Source: JAZKBN01 sp040388605 (GTDB taxonomy: Bacteria; Bacteroidota; Bacteroidia; Cytophagales; Flexibacteraceae). Taken from it: a DNA stretch of 64,000 nucleotides. The notes under the pieces are model-generated. The model was not told the origin of the DNA. It searched no databases and was given only the letters and a program-made list of their open reading frames with translations. Location: assembly GCA_040388605.1 (NCBI GenBank), contig JAZKBN010000005.1, forward strand, positions 1 to 64,000, in the 5' to 3' direction. Positions 10,174-19,746 of the stretch are shown one piece after another. Position 1 is the first letter of the stretch, and each line of letters starts with the position of its first letter. A program made the position numbers and the translations under genes.

Positions 10174-11121
10174 ATGAAATACACAGTTCGTGCCATCATA
10201 TTAATACTGCTGCTTACATGGCTGTGCGCCTGCAACAGCAGCAAGCCCGAGTACGATGCATCGGGTTATTTCGAGACCGATGAGGTTATTGTTTCGGCAC
10301 AGCAAAACGGGGAGCTTCTTGCTTTCAGCATCACCGAGGGCGACCGCCTTAATGCCGGCGCTGTAATAGGCCAGATTGATGTAAGCATACCGGAGCTTCA
10401 GAAGGAGCAGGTTGAGGCATCAATGGCTGCTTTAAAAAGCAAAACCCATAGCACCGCGCCGCAAACCAATTTGCTGAACCGGCAAATTGCAGCGCAGGAA
10501 ACGCAGCTGAAGCAATTGAGGCATGAGCAGCAGCGCACCCATAACCTGGTAAAAGCAGATGCCGCAACCCAAAAGCAGCTCGATGATATTAATGCGCAAA
10601 TTGACCAGCTTGAAAAGCAGGTGGCCGTTACCCGCAGCCAGCTGAGCCTGAACACCAGCAATACTGAAACCCAAAATCGCGGCATATTGAGCGAGCAGAA
10701 CCCGCTTGAAAAAAATGCAGAGCAATTGCAGGTGCAAATAGGGAGGGGTAAAATTACAAACCCGGTGCAGGGCATTGTATTGGCAAAGTATGCCCTCAAA
10801 GGTGAAATGGCTGCCATTGGCAAGCCCCTGTATAAAATAGGCAATACCGATACCCTTACCCTGCGGGCCTATATAGGCGGCACTGAGCTGGGCGCGGTAA
10901 AAACAGGGCAGCAGGTAAAGGTACGTATTGACCAAGGCAGGAAAGAATACAAAGCATATACAGGTAAAGTGGTTTGGATAGCTGATAAATCGGAATTTAC
11001 GCCTAAGACCATACAGACAAAAGATGAGCGCGCCAACCTGGTTTACGCCATGAAAGTTCGCGTTGTAAACGACGGCTTGTTGAAGATAGGCATGTACGGC
11101 GAAGTTATTTTCGGCCAATAA
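10174..11121 (+). CDS. HlyD/YbhG-like periplasmic adaptor lipoprotein
   Basis: 315 residues. The N-terminus 'LILLLTWLCACNSSKPEYD' looks like a lipoprotein signal with the cysteine in CAC as acylation site. 'SGYFETDEVIVSAQQNGELL' opens the biotinyl-lipoyl-like domain, a coiled-coil hairpin occupies about residues 65-185, and beta-barrel residues follow ('LRAYIGGTELGAVKTGQQVK'). This is the membrane-fusion subunit linking the ABC permeases to the TolC-like channel. The order TolC, adaptor, ABC, ABC, permease, permease matches the YbhGFSR type of exporter. Confidence 0.9.
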   Translation: MKYTVRAIILILLLTWLCACNSSKPEYDASGYFETDEVIVSAQQNGELLAFSITEGDRLNAGAVIGQIDVSIPELQKEQVEASMAALKSKTHSTAPQTNLLNRQIAAQETQLKQLRHEQQRTHNLVKADAATQKQLDDINAQIDQLEKQVAVTRSQLSLNTSNTETQNRGILSEQNPLEKNAEQLQVQIGRGKITNPVQGIVLAKYALKGEMAAIGKPLYKIGNTDTLTLRAYIGGTELGAVKTGQQVKVRIDQGRKEYKAYTGKVVWIADKSEFTPKTIQTKDERANLVYAMKVRVVNDGLLKIGMYGEVIFGQ

Positions 11122-11132
11122 GCAGGGAATTT

Positions 11133-12074
11133 ATGAACGCCGTATCGGTTAAAAACGTTTTTAAAACTTATGAGAAGGGCAGTGTAAGTGCCCTCGATAA
11201 CGTAAGCCTGGAAATTGCCAAAGGTGAGCTTTTCGGCCTTATTGGCCCCGATGGGGCCGGTAAAACATCCCTGTTCCGCATACTTACAACCCTGCTCCTG
11301 CCAGATATGGGCAGCGCCTCCCTCCTTGGTTATGATACGGTAAAGGACTACCGCGAAATACGCAACCGTGTAGGCTATATGCCCGGCAAATTCTCGCTTT
11401 ACCAGGATCTTAGCGTTGCCGAAAACCTTGCCTTTTTCGCCACCCTCTTTAACACCACCATAGAAGAGAATTATGATTTGGTAAAAGACATATATGAGCA
11501 GATAAAGCCTTTCAGCGATCGCAGGGCAGGCAAACTATCCGGCGGCATGAAGCAGAAGCTGGCCCTTTGCTGCGCCCTTATTCATAAGCCTGAGGTATTG
11601 CTGCTAGATGAGCCCACTACGGGCGTTGATGTGGTATCGCGCAAAGAGTTTTGGGATATGCTCAAAAGGCTGAAAGAGCAGGGCATCACCATACTGGTAT
11701 CAACACCTTATATGGATGAGGCAGTGCTTTGCGAGCGCATAGCATTAATTCAGTCGGGTAAAATACTGTCGGTAGATACGCCGCAAGAAATAATTAAGCA
11801 GTACCCGGTTAAGCTTTTCGCGGCAAGGGCGGGTAATATTTATAAGCTGCTCAGCAGCCTGCGTGCAAACCCGGCAATTGAAAGCAGCTACGCCTTCGGC
11901 GAATACCTGCATGTAACTTTAAAAGAAAAAGGCTCAGGCCTCCAAAGCCTGCAAAAAATTGCTTCAGATTCAGGTATAACAGATACCGAGTTGAAAGAAA
12001 TTGAGCCCACCATTGAAGACAGCTTTATCAGGCTCATGAACCAAACCCAATTAACCCCTGCTGTAAATGGCTGA
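11133..12074 (+). CDS. ABC transporter ATP-binding protein (YbhF-like, first subunit)
   Basis: 313 residues. Walker A is 'GPDGAGKTS' (about 38-46), the signature is 'LSGGMKQK', Walker B is 'VLLLDEPTTGVD', and the H-loop histidine is replaced by Pro ('LVSTPYMDEA'). In E. coli YbhF two ABC domains are fused; here they are separate genes overlapping by 8 nt. The substituted switch histidine suggests that this may be the weaker of two non-equivalent nucleotide-binding sites (inference). Confidence 0.9.
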   Translation: MNAVSVKNVFKTYEKGSVSALDNVSLEIAKGELFGLIGPDGAGKTSLFRILTTLLLPDMGSASLLGYDTVKDYREIRNRVGYMPGKFSLYQDLSVAENLAFFATLFNTTIEENYDLVKDIYEQIKPFSDRRAGKLSGGMKQKLALCCALIHKPEVLLLDEPTTGVDVVSRKEFWDMLKRLKEQGITILVSTPYMDEAVLCERIALIQSGKILSVDTPQEIIKQYPVKLFAARAGNIYKLLSSLRANPAIESSYAFGEYLHVTLKEKGSGLQSLQKIASDSGITDTELKEIEPTIEDSFIRLMNQTQLTPAVNG

Positions 12075-12810
12075 GCCGGTAATTGTATGTAAAGACCTGA
12101 GCAAGCAGTTCGGCTCTTTCTATGCGGTAAACAAAATCTCCTTTGAAGTAGGCAAGGGCGAAATTTTTGGTTTTCTCGGGGCTAACGGGGCAGGTAAAAC
12201 CACGGCCATGCGCATACTCTGCGGCCTTTCTTACCCATCATCGGGCGAGGCCATGGTGGCCGGCTTTAACGTTTACACCCAACAGGAGAGCATTAAGCGT
12301 AACATAGGGTATATGAGCCAAAAGTTCAGCCTGTACGAGAACCTGAGCGTATCTGAAAATATTCAGTTTTTCGGGGGCATATATGGCCTGGGCAGGCAGG
12401 TAATTAAGGAACGCCGCGAAGATTTACTCAAGCGCCTTGGCCTGCAAAACCAGCGCGATACCCTTGTGGCAGCCCTGCCGCTTGGCTGGAAACAAAAGCT
12501 TGCCTTCTCTGTAGCCATTTTCCACCGCCCGCAAATAGTTTTCCTTGATGAACCTACCGGGGGTGTGGACCCGGTAACCCGCAGGCAGTTTTGGGATATG
12601 ATTTATGAAGCATCGGCATCAGGTATCACCATTTTTGTAACCACGCATTATATGGATGAGGCCGAATACTGCAACCGCATATCGGTTATGGTAGATGGTA
12701 AAATAGAAGCGCTTGATTCACCGGCCAACCTGAAAAAGCAATACAATGCCGCAAGCATAGAAGATGTCTTTTACCTGCTCGCCCGGGGCGCCAAACGTGC
12801 CGCCGATTAA
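12067..12810 (+). CDS. ABC transporter ATP-binding protein (YbhF-like, second subunit)
   Basis: 247 residues; the ATG lies inside the last codons of the upstream ABC gene. Walker A is 'GANGAGKTT', Walker B 'IVFLDEPTGGVD', and the H-loop 'FVTTHYMDEA' is intact. The signature is 'LPLGWKQK' instead of LSGGxxQ, which is the usual variant in the C-terminal ABC half of YbhF-type proteins. It probably heterodimerises with the preceding ABC protein: one has a normal signature, the other a normal switch histidine. Confidence 0.9.
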   Translation: MAEPVIVCKDLSKQFGSFYAVNKISFEVGKGEIFGFLGANGAGKTTAMRILCGLSYPSSGEAMVAGFNVYTQQESIKRNIGYMSQKFSLYENLSVSENIQFFGGIYGLGRQVIKERREDLLKRLGLQNQRDTLVAALPLGWKQKLAFSVAIFHRPQIVFLDEPTGGVDPVTRRQFWDMIYEASASGITIFVTTHYMDEAEYCNRISVMVDGKIEALDSPANLKKQYNAASIEDVFYLLARGAKRAAD

Positions 12811-12820
12811 TAATACTGCT

Positions 12821-13920
12821 ATGAAACAATTGTACGTATTTATCAGGAAAGAGTTCTTCCACGTTTTCCGCGACAGGCGAACCCTTCTTATTATGTTCGG
12901 CCTGCCCGTCATTCAAATTATACTCTTCGGCTACGCCCTTACCAGCGAGGTTAAAAACGCCGGGATTACAATTGCCGACTTTGCCCGTGATTCCCATTCC
13001 CAGGCCATCATTGAGAAAATACAGGCCGGCGATTATTTTAAAACGGAACACTACACATCTGATTACAACAGCATTGAACGCGATTTTAAAAGCGGCAAAA
13101 TAAAATGCGCAATTATATTCCCGGCAGGTTTCGGCAACAGCATAGTACCGGGCGGCAAAGCCCGAATTCAAATTATTGCCGATGCATCGGACCCGAATAC
13201 GGCCAAGGCAATAACCAATTACCTGAGCATGATTATTAATGCCTACACCCAACAAATAAGCAATGCCCCGCCGCAGGCATATAATGTTGTACCCGAGCTG
13301 CGCATGGTTTATAACGAAGACGGTAACGGGTCATTAAACTTTATACCCGGTGTAATTGCGCTTATATTCATGATAGTGTGCACCACCTTAACCTCCGTAT
13401 CTGTGGTACGAGAAAAAGAGACCGGCACAATGGAAATACTCCTTGTTTCGCCCTTTAAGCCTATTATGGTGCTGGTGGCTAAGGCGGTTCCTTACCTTGT
13501 ATTGTCGGTTTTGAATTTAGGGCTTATACTGTGCCTGTCAGTTTTTGTGCTTGACGTGCCTGTAAAAGGCAGTTTGCTCCTGCTGCTCGCCGAAAGTGCC
13601 TTGTTTATAATAACATGCCTCTCTTTGGGCCTTCTTATTTCAAATGTTACCAATACGCAGCAAACCGCCATGCTGATGAGCATGCTGGGCATGATGCTGC
13701 CAACGCTTATTTTAACCGGCTTCCTGTTCCCGCTTGAGAATATGCCCCTGCCGTTCCGGGTTATATCGCATATNNNNNNNNNNATTACATTATTGTAAAG
13801 GCAATAATGCTGAAGGGCCTGGGTATTTCATATATATGGAAAGAAACGCTCATTCTTGCCGGCATGACGGTTTTGCTGCTCACAATTGCCCTGAAAAACT
13901 TTAAAACCCGGCTGCAATGA
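12821..13920 (+). CDS. ABC-2 type permease (YbhS-like), interrupted by a scaffold gap
   Basis: The start ATG at 12821 is followed by 'MKQLYVFIRKEFFHVFRDRR', the typical cytoplasmic N-terminus of ABC-2 exporters, then a membrane helix, a roughly 150-residue periplasmic domain and five C-terminal membrane helices. Ten Ns at 13774-13783 break the frame. The sequence after the gap continues in another frame with a normal C-terminus ('YIIVKAIMLKGLG' to 'FKTRLQ'), so the real gap size is not ten and the gene is very probably intact. Its stop overlaps the next ATG (ATGA at 13917). Confidence 0.85.
13774..13783. other. Scaffold gap (10 N) inside the permease gene
   Basis: Ten Ns of arbitrary length. 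From the flanking permease sequence about five to seven residues are missing between 'RVISH' and 'YIIVKAI'. Confidence 0.95.
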
Positions 13921-15035
13921 AAGTGCTCCTGTTCATTTTACAGAAAGAGTTCCGCATGATTTTCAGGGATAAGATAATTCTTGTAATCATGTTCGGGCTG
14001 CCGGTAATTCAGCTGATTGTGCTGCCCCTTGCCGCCAATTTCGATGTTAAGAATATTAATATCAGCATAGTTGATAATGACCACAGCACTATGTCGCAGC
14101 AGCTGATCAGTAAAACGGCGGCATCAGGCTATTTCAGGATTATAAGCGCCGAAAATTCATACCCTGCCGCCTTTCAAAACATTGAAAAAAGCACTGCCGA
14201 TATTGTAATGGAAATTCCGCCGGGCTTTGAACGCAACCTGGTACGCGAGCATGTTCAGAAAATAGGCATATCGGCCGATGCCATTAACGGTACTAAGGCC
14301 ATGCTTGGCGGCGCATACCTGGCTGCAATAATTAATGATTTCAGCAGCAATCTGCAGTTGAATATGCAATCGGCAGCGGTTACCGGGCAGGCGGCATCAA
14401 TTGAAATAAGCACACTTAACTGGTATAATCCCCATGCCGAATACAAGTTCTACATGGTGCCCGGAATTTTGGTTTTGCTGCTTACCATGATTGGCGGCTT
14501 TCTTACCGCGCTCAATATTGTAAAGGAAAAAGAGATTGGCACCATTGAACAGATAAACGTGAGCCCCATTCGTAAATGGCAGTTTATCCTCGGCAAGCTT
14601 ATCCCGTTCTGGATTATGGGGATGATAGTTTTCAGCCTTGGCCTTGTTGTGGCACGGGTTGTTTACGGCATAATACCGGTAGGCAGCTTTGGGCTTCTGT
14701 ACCTGTTCGCGGCGGTATATATGGTAGCGGTTCTTGGCTTCGGACTACTGATTTCCACCTATTCAGATACGCAGGTGCAGGCTATGTTCGTAGCGTTTTT
14801 CTTTATCATGATTTTCATTTTAATGAGCGGTCTGTTTACACCGGCGGAGAGCATGCCGGGCTGGGCCCGCACCATATCAGGCCTTACACCGGTTACGCAC
14901 TTTATTAAAATAGTGCGCATGATAGTCATGAAAGGCAGCACCCTTAATGATGTGTTGCCTGAGCTTGGCTATGAGGCGGCATTCGCGCTAATTTTGAATG
15001 GCTGGGCCATTTTGAACTACAGAAAAACGGAGTAA
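13917..15035 (+). CDS. ABC-2 type permease (YbhR-like)
   Basis: 372 residues. The N-terminus 'FILQKEFRMIFRDKIILVIM' parallels the preceding permease. It has one N-terminal membrane helix, an extracytoplasmic domain and a five-helix C-terminal bundle with 'VKEKEIGTIEQINVSPIRKW', the conserved cytoplasmic coupling segment. It is translationally coupled by an ATGA overlap. Together with the preceding gene it forms the heterodimeric membrane part of the exporter. Confidence 0.9.
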   Translation: MKVLLFILQKEFRMIFRDKIILVIMFGLPVIQLIVLPLAANFDVKNINISIVDNDHSTMSQQLISKTAASGYFRIISAENSYPAAFQNIEKSTADIVMEIPPGFERNLVREHVQKIGISADAINGTKAMLGGAYLAAIINDFSSNLQLNMQSAAVTGQAASIEISTLNWYNPHAEYKFYMVPGILVLLLTMIGGFLTALNIVKEKEIGTIEQINVSPIRKWQFILGKLIPFWIMGMIVFSLGLVVARVVYGIIPVGSFGLLYLFAAVYMVAVLGFGLLISTYSDTQVQAMFVAFFFIMIFILMSGLFTPAESMPGWARTISGLTPVTHFIKIVRMIVMKGSTLNDVLPELGYEAAFALILNGWAILNYRKTE

Positions 15036-15044
15036 CCTTGCAAT

Positions 15045-15792
15045 ATGGAAAAACGAATGATGCAGGAGGAAAGCAGCTTCCTGAGAGGTCCGCGTGCAAG
15101 GTGGCAGGAGCTGAAGTATGTGTTCGGGGTTATGATGCAGTTTATAAAGGGTTTTCGCACCATGCACTTTATAGGGCCTACAATCACCGTTTTCGGTTCG
15201 GCAAGGTTTACAGAAGAGCATAAGTATTACCAACTGGCCCGTAAAGTTTCGACAGAGCTGGCAGGCATGGGCTTCGCCATTATGACCGGCGGCGGACCCG
15301 GTATTATGGAAGCAGCCAACCGGGGCGCAAAAGATGCAAAGGGCCTCAGCATTGGCTGCAACATAGTTTTAAGCCATGAGCAAAAACCCAACCCCTACCT
15401 CGACAGGTTTGTGAACCTTGAATACTTTTTTGTGCGTAAGGAGCTGCTTCGTAAATACTCTTTTGCCTTTGTTGTTCTACCGGGCGGCTTTGGTACCCTC
15501 GATGAGTTTTTTGAAACCCTGACCCATTCAAACCCATAAGACAGATAAGTTCCCCATGGTGGTAATGGGTGTTGAATACCATAAAGATATAATTGCGCAC
15601 ATTCAGCTTATGGCCGCCGAAAAAACAATAAGCCGCGAAGATTTGGATCTTGTTTTATTTACTGATTCAGTGGAGGATGTAGTAGCACATATTGGTAAAT
15701 ATGCAGAATCGCAGGCCTTATTGAGCCAGTTTGCACCCCATAAGCCCAATTGGCTTTTGGGAGAAGAAAGTATTAAAAAAAAACCGGCGTGA
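15045..15792 (+). CDS. LOG-family (cytokinin riboside monophosphate phosphoribohydrolase-like) protein, frameshifted
   Basis: The first frame (15045-15539) carries the LOG nucleotide-binding features 'GSARF', 'MTGGGPGIMEAANRGA' and 'VLPGGFGTLDEFFETLT', then hits a stop. The family's next residues (IQT, K, FP, VVMG) continue in another frame from about 15525, reading 'IQTHKTDKFPMVVMG', and run to a stop at 15792. This fits a 2-nt deletion or 1-nt insertion at about 15521-15526. With gaps nearby, an assembly or sequencing error is as likely as a true mutation. It lies 9 nt behind the exporter genes and is probably in the same operon, though its link to efflux is unknown. Confidence 0.8.
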
Positions 15793-15818
15793 AAAGTAGT
15801 TCAGAATTATTACAATAA

Positions 15819-17021
15819 TTATTTAGTATCCTGCGGTAAAATGGGGATGCTGAACCGGAATACAGAACCTTTTCCTTCCTCACTTTCCACGGTAATTTTA
15901 CCGTCATGGTCATCAATAATTTTAGAGGCTATATATAGGCCCATGCCGAAACCGTTGTAATGGTTTTTTACCTCATCGGCGCGGTAAAATTTATCAAATA
16001 CCCTTTTAATAGTTTCTTCCGACATGCCTATGCCGCAATCACGTACCGAAACTACTACTTCTTTGCCTGCCACAAAGGTTTCCAAATCAATACAAGTGCC
16101 TGGTACAGAATATTTAGCGGCATTGCTGATCAGGTTATTAAGTACCTGCTCCATTCTCACGACGTCGGTTCTTACCTTAACAGCTTCGCCCAGGTTAACC
16201 TTCAGTTCATGATTAGGAACCAGTTTCCTGATTAATTCAGCCGATTCAGTAATGAACTTATTCAGGTCTACGGTTTCATAATTATAATCGGCCTGGCCCG
16301 TTTCCATTTTGGAAATATCGAGCAGTTGCTGAATAAGTGTTTGAAGCTTAATGGTTTGCAAATCAATTTTAGCAAGGTATTTTGTCAAACTCTCGTTTTG
16401 ATTTCCGGCAGATTGAATTGCAAGTTCAACATAAGATTTTAATATGGTTAAGGGTGTGCGCAGCTCATGGCTGGCAACAGAAAGGAATTCGTTTTTTTGG
16501 TCGTTCAGGTAATTGGCATGTATGAGCTCAAGCTCTTTTTGCTGATTTATCCTGTAAAGCTCCATGTTCCTGAATTTTACTTCCTCGTATGGGCTTATAG
16601 GGCCAAGATCATCGAAATGCTTGTAAATCAGGTGCAGCTTTTGGGGAGTTAACCTCGCCGACCTTGGTATTGAAATACTTATGCTCACAGTTACCTGCTG
16701 CTCGGCAATCAGCACATCGAAAACGGGTATAAGCTTACGTGCATAGCTGAAGCCCGCCTGCAGGCTGTTCAGGTTACCGTCCTGCACAAACGTAATATGT
16801 GCTGTAAGGGAAAACCTGCCGTCTTCGGTAATTACGCCAAGTGAGCAAAGGCCGTCAATGGCTTTGTCAATTACTTCGCGGCAAACTTCAGATACTGCAG
16901 TAGCGAAAGTGGTTTGGGTTGCAACTGTCAGGCCCAGTTGCTCTGCCAGCTTTATTGACTTCTTATACGCCAGGGTGAGGTCCATCTCGTTTTCGAGCGA
17001 GACATTGATTGCCACTTTCAT
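15819..17021 (-). CDS. Histidine kinase with RsbT-like N-terminal ATPase-type domain
   Basis: 400 residues. Residues 1-130 resemble an anti-sigma/RsbT-type GHKL domain, but the N-box is altered ('AVSEVCREVIDKAIDG'). A standard kinase core follows: H-box 'SVASHELRTPLTILK', N-box 'NLISNAAKYS', G1 'RDCGIGMSEE', F-box 'VFDKFYR' and G2 'GFGMGLYIASKI'. No membrane segment is present. It starts 2 nt after the phosphatase gene stop and closes the rsbRST operon. It probably converts stressosome output into phosphotransfer to a response regulator encoded elsewhere. Confidence 0.85.
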   Translation of the reverse strand: MKVAINVSLENEMDLTLAYKKSIKLAEQLGLTVATQTTFATAVSEVCREVIDKAIDGLCSLGVITEDGRFSLTAHITFVQDGNLNSLQAGFSYARKLIPVFDVLIAEQQVTVSISISIPRSARLTPQKLHLIYKHFDDLGPISPYEEVKFRNMELYRINQQKELELIHANYLNDQKNEFLSVASHELRTPLTILKSYVELAIQSAGNQNESLTKYLAKIDLQTIKLQTLIQQLLDISKMETGQADYNYETVDLNKFITESAELIRKLVPNHELKVNLGEAVKVRTDVVRMEQVLNNLISNAAKYSVPGTCIDLETFVAGKEVVVSVRDCGIGMSEETIKRVFDKFYRADEVKNHYNGFGMGLYIASKIIDDHDGKITVESEEGKGSVFRFSIPILPQDTK

Positions 17022-17023
17022 TT

Positions 17024-18040
17024 CTACTTGATTTTAGTAATAATAACCGACATGTCATCGGTTTTGCGTGCATAGTCTTTATAAATAGCAGCCGCAATTA
17101 TGCTTAAATCGCAACGATTGATGCCCAGGTATTTGCCTATATCCCAACGTGACTTTATGCCGTCGGAACAAAGTACAATCTGCTGGTATTCAGAGAAAGT
17201 AAGTTCCTGGTCGTTCATGGTATTGGGAATATTGTGGCCAATAATGCCGTTATAGGGCAATTGGCTTTTAGTAAGCCCATGGGTAAGAAGCTTTGTGGCA
17301 ATATTACCTACCCCGGCAATGCTGAATTTTTTGTGCACCAAATCAAAAACAACAACTGTACCTACAATTCCCCTTGTTTTGCGTATAGATGCATGCATAT
17401 CTCGAATAATTTCGACGGGTGAGTTATAGGCGCATTGCCTGAAGGCTCTTACTGCTTCATTAACGGCCAGGTTAGCTTCAGGGCCATGGCCAAGGCCGTC
17501 GGCAACAAGCAGTTTAACGTATTGGTCGTTTTGCTTGTAGTAATGCCCGTCTCCGCTTATTTTTTCACCGGTTTTAGCAACTACAATAGGCCTGATTTCA
17601 ACGCCTGTATTTGAAGATTGGTAATGGGGTAAAGGGTTTTTATATAACCTGCTGAGTACAACAGTTCCCCAACCTTTGGCAGAGTAGATGTCGAAATAGT
17701 CTGAAAGGCGTTTCATGCTTCCCAAACCGTGGCCCATAGTGTTTGTTGAGGAAAAACCATCGGCCAGCATGCGCAGCGGGTCATACATGCCCGGACCTTC
17801 GTCCAAACATATCAGCTCAATGTATTCGTTGTCGCCGTCTTTCAGTATGCCCATGAGCATTTCACCGCCTTTTGCATATTTATGCAGGTTAGAAGTCATT
17901 TCCGATATAATAATATCGAGCTTACCTACCTGTTGCGCGCTGAAGCCGGCATCTAATGCCTTAAAGTGAATTTCTCTTTTTATTATTGAGAACAGGCTGC
18001 GATCTGAAGCATTAAAGCTATTATGTGTTGCTTCAACCAT
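17024..18040 (-). CDS. RsbX/SpoIIE-type protein phosphatase fused to an ATP-binding (RsbT-like) domain
   Basis: 338 residues from the ATG at 18038-18040, chosen because it overlaps the rsbT stop (ATGGTTGA). The N-terminal GHKL domain shows 'ISEMTSNLHKYAKGG', 'DEGPGM' and 'GHGLGSMKRL'. The C-terminal half is a PP2C/SpoIIE domain with metal-binding aspartates in 'VADGLGHGPEANLA' and 'LCSDGIKSRWDIG'. In Bacillus, RsbX dephosphorylates RsbR/RsbS to reset the stressosome; here the reset enzyme carries its own kinase-like domain. An upstream in-frame ATG (18091) would add 17 residues inside rsbT. Confidence 0.85.
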   Translation of the reverse strand: MVEATHNSFNASDRSLFSIIKREIHFKALDAGFSAQQVGKLDIIISEMTSNLHKYAKGGEMLMGILKDGDNEYIELICLDEGPGMYDPLRMLADGFSSTNTMGHGLGSMKRLSDYFDIYSAKGWGTVVLSRLYKNPLPHYQSSNTGVEIRPIVVAKTGEKISGDGHYYKQNDQYVKLLVADGLGHGPEANLAVNEAVRAFRQCAYNSPVEIIRDMHASIRKTRGIVGTVVVFDLVHKKFSIAGVGNIATKLLTHGLTKSQLPYNGIIGHNIPNTMNDQELTFSEYQQIVLCSDGIKSRWDIGKYLGINRCDLSIIAAAIYKDYARKTDDMSVIITKIK

Positions 18041-18449
18041 TTGCCCATTTAATAATAGTAACCGTGGTGCCTGCTCCCACCTCGCTTTCAATGCTGAACT
18101 CGTTAACTAATCGCCTGGTACCGGGCAGGCCTAAGCCCAGGCTCTTTCCGGTTGAAAAACCATCTTTAAGCGCCAAAGCAATATCAGGAATGCCGGGGCC
18201 TTTATCAGAAAATGTGAGCTTTATACCGTTATCGCGGCCTTTTGAAACCACTTCAATTATGGCAAGGCCTCCGTTTGCGTAGCGTAACATGTTGCGTACA
18301 AGTTCGCTGGCCGCTGTTATGAGCTTGGTTTGGTTTACAACGCCCATTCGTATTTTAGAAGCATGCTCCTTTACCCGGTTGCGAAAAGGAACCACATCCT
18401 GCTCGCGAACAACCATCATAGTGTCTTTAGCTAATGTTATTACCGACAT
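18033..18449 (-). CDS. rsbT: Stressosome switch kinase RsbT
   Basis: 138 residues, the normal RsbT length. The GHKL motifs are N-box 'ASELVRNMLRYANGG', G1 'FSDKGPGIPD' and G2 'GLGLPGTRRLV'. RsbT phosphorylates RsbS and RsbR and is then released to activate a partner. The start overlaps the rsbS stop by one base (TGATG), a sign of translational coupling. Confidence 0.9.
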   Translation of the reverse strand: MSVITLAKDTMMVVREQDVVPFRNRVKEHASKIRMGVVNQTKLITAASELVRNMLRYANGGLAIIEVVSKGRDNGIKLTFSDKGPGIPDIALALKDGFSTGKSLGLGLPGTRRLVNEFSIESEVGAGTTVTIIKWANG

Positions 18450-18877
18450 CAGCTGAGTGAAAAACGATCTTGTTTATCATCTTCTGATTCTGATTCATAG
18501 TCGAAATCATCTTCAGTTGAGAATTGAATTTTAGATTTAAGAAGATCCATACCTTTTTCCACGTTAAGGGCTGTAAATACCCCTTTAAGGGGCAGGCCCA
18601 GTTCAACAAGCGTAATGGCAACGGCGGGCTGCATGCCCACTACCACAGTTTCCGCATCAAGCAATTTCGACATGCTGCCTATGTTGCCAATAATGCGGCC
18701 CATAAATGAATCAACTATGCTTACAGCAGAAATATCTATAAGTACACCTCTGGCGCCGGTTTTATCAACCATTTTAACAAGGTCGGCTTCAAGGTCCAGC
18801 GCAAGCCTGTCATATAAATCAACCTGTATGGTTACCAGGAGAAACTGGCCCATCCTGAGAATAGGAATTTTATCCAT
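18449..18877 (-). CDS. rsbS: Stressosome scaffold STAS protein RsbS
   Basis: 142 residues, essentially one STAS domain with the phosphoacceptor region 'IDISAVSIVDSFMGRIIGNI'. The last roughly 20 residues are acidic ('DDFDYESESEDDKQD'), a tail not found in Bacillus RsbS. RsbS co-assembles with RsbR into the stressosome and sequesters RsbT. It lies 11 nt downstream of rsbR. Confidence 0.88.
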   Translation of the reverse strand: MDKIPILRMGQFLLVTIQVDLYDRLALDLEADLVKMVDKTGARGVLIDISAVSIVDSFMGRIIGNIGSMSKLLDAETVVVGMQPAVAITLVELGLPLKGVFTALNVEKGMDLLKSKIQFSTEDDFDYESESEDDKQDRFSLS

Positions 18878-18888
18878 GGTTTTGCCGC

Positions 18889-19746
18889 TTAGCTCTTGTT
18901 CATAATTGGTTTAACCTCTAAGCGCATGGAGCGGAAAGCGTACTTAAGGGCGCTGGCCAATGTTGCCTTTGTAATTATCTGCGAGAGATCTATACCAAGG
19001 TGTACAATTGTTTGGGCAATTTCAGGCCTTATTCCGCTGATAATACAGTCGGCACCCATGAGCCTGGTTGCGCTTACTGCTTTTAATAAGTGTTGCGCTA
19101 CCAGTGAGTCTACGGTGGGAACGCCTGATATATCAAGTATAGCAATTGTGCTGCCGGTTTCAACAATCTCGGTCAGCAGGTTCTCCATAATTACCTGAGT
19201 ACGTGAGCTGTCGAGTGTGCCGATGATTGGAAGCGCCAAAATTCCGTCCCAAACGCGAATTACCGGGGTCGATATTTCAGTCATTTCATCGGTTTGCCTT
19301 AAAATAACTTCTTCACGCCCTTTTATAAAAGTTTCGAAGGTGCTGATGGCAAAATTGTCCATTAGGCGACCCATTTTTTGGCTTATATCATAAAGTTCAG
19401 TGGTAGTGCCTCCCATTTCGGTATGTAACACCTGCAGAATGCTCTCTTTCAGGCTCATCACATAAACACCGGTTTCTTTGGGGCTGAATCCCTGCCTGGC
19501 TTTGGATATTGATATTCCGCTCAGGATTTCAAGAATATTATCAAAATCAGTGGAATTAACATTATCAAGATTCTTATCGGTAACGGAATTTACAATTGCC
19601 GATACAACTTCTTCAGCCTCACCACGAATTTCGTTATTGCTGATTAAGCTGTCGCGCAGTCCTGAATCCTCCAATTGGCGTTTTATCCAGGTTTCGAGTA
19701 TGTCGTTTTGCTTTTTCCTAAGAAAGTTTGCAATATTTATGGCCAT
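18889..19746 (-). CDS. rsbR: Stressosome sensor protein RsbR
   Basis: 285 residues. The N-terminal half is helical, as expected for the non-heme globin-like RsbR sensor domain. The C-terminal STAS domain contains 'LDISGVPTVDSLVAQHLLKA', where the Thr and Ser match the two RsbT phosphorylation sites. It is the first gene of the operon rsbR-rsbS-rsbT-phosphatase-kinase, which resembles the stressosome modules known outside Firmicutes that signal through two-component proteins rather than sigma B. No sigma factor gene is visible here. Confidence 0.88.
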   Translation of the reverse strand: MAINIANFLRKKQNDILETWIKRQLEDSGLRDSLISNNEIRGEAEEVVSAIVNSVTDKNLDNVNSTDFDNILEILSGISISKARQGFSPKETGVYVMSLKESILQVLHTEMGGTTTELYDISQKMGRLMDNFAISTFETFIKGREEVILRQTDEMTEISTPVIRVWDGILALPIIGTLDSSRTQVIMENLLTEIVETGSTIAILDISGVPTVDSLVAQHLLKAVSATRLMGADCIISGIRPEIAQTIVHLGIDLSQIITKATLASALKYAFRSMRLEVKPIMNKS

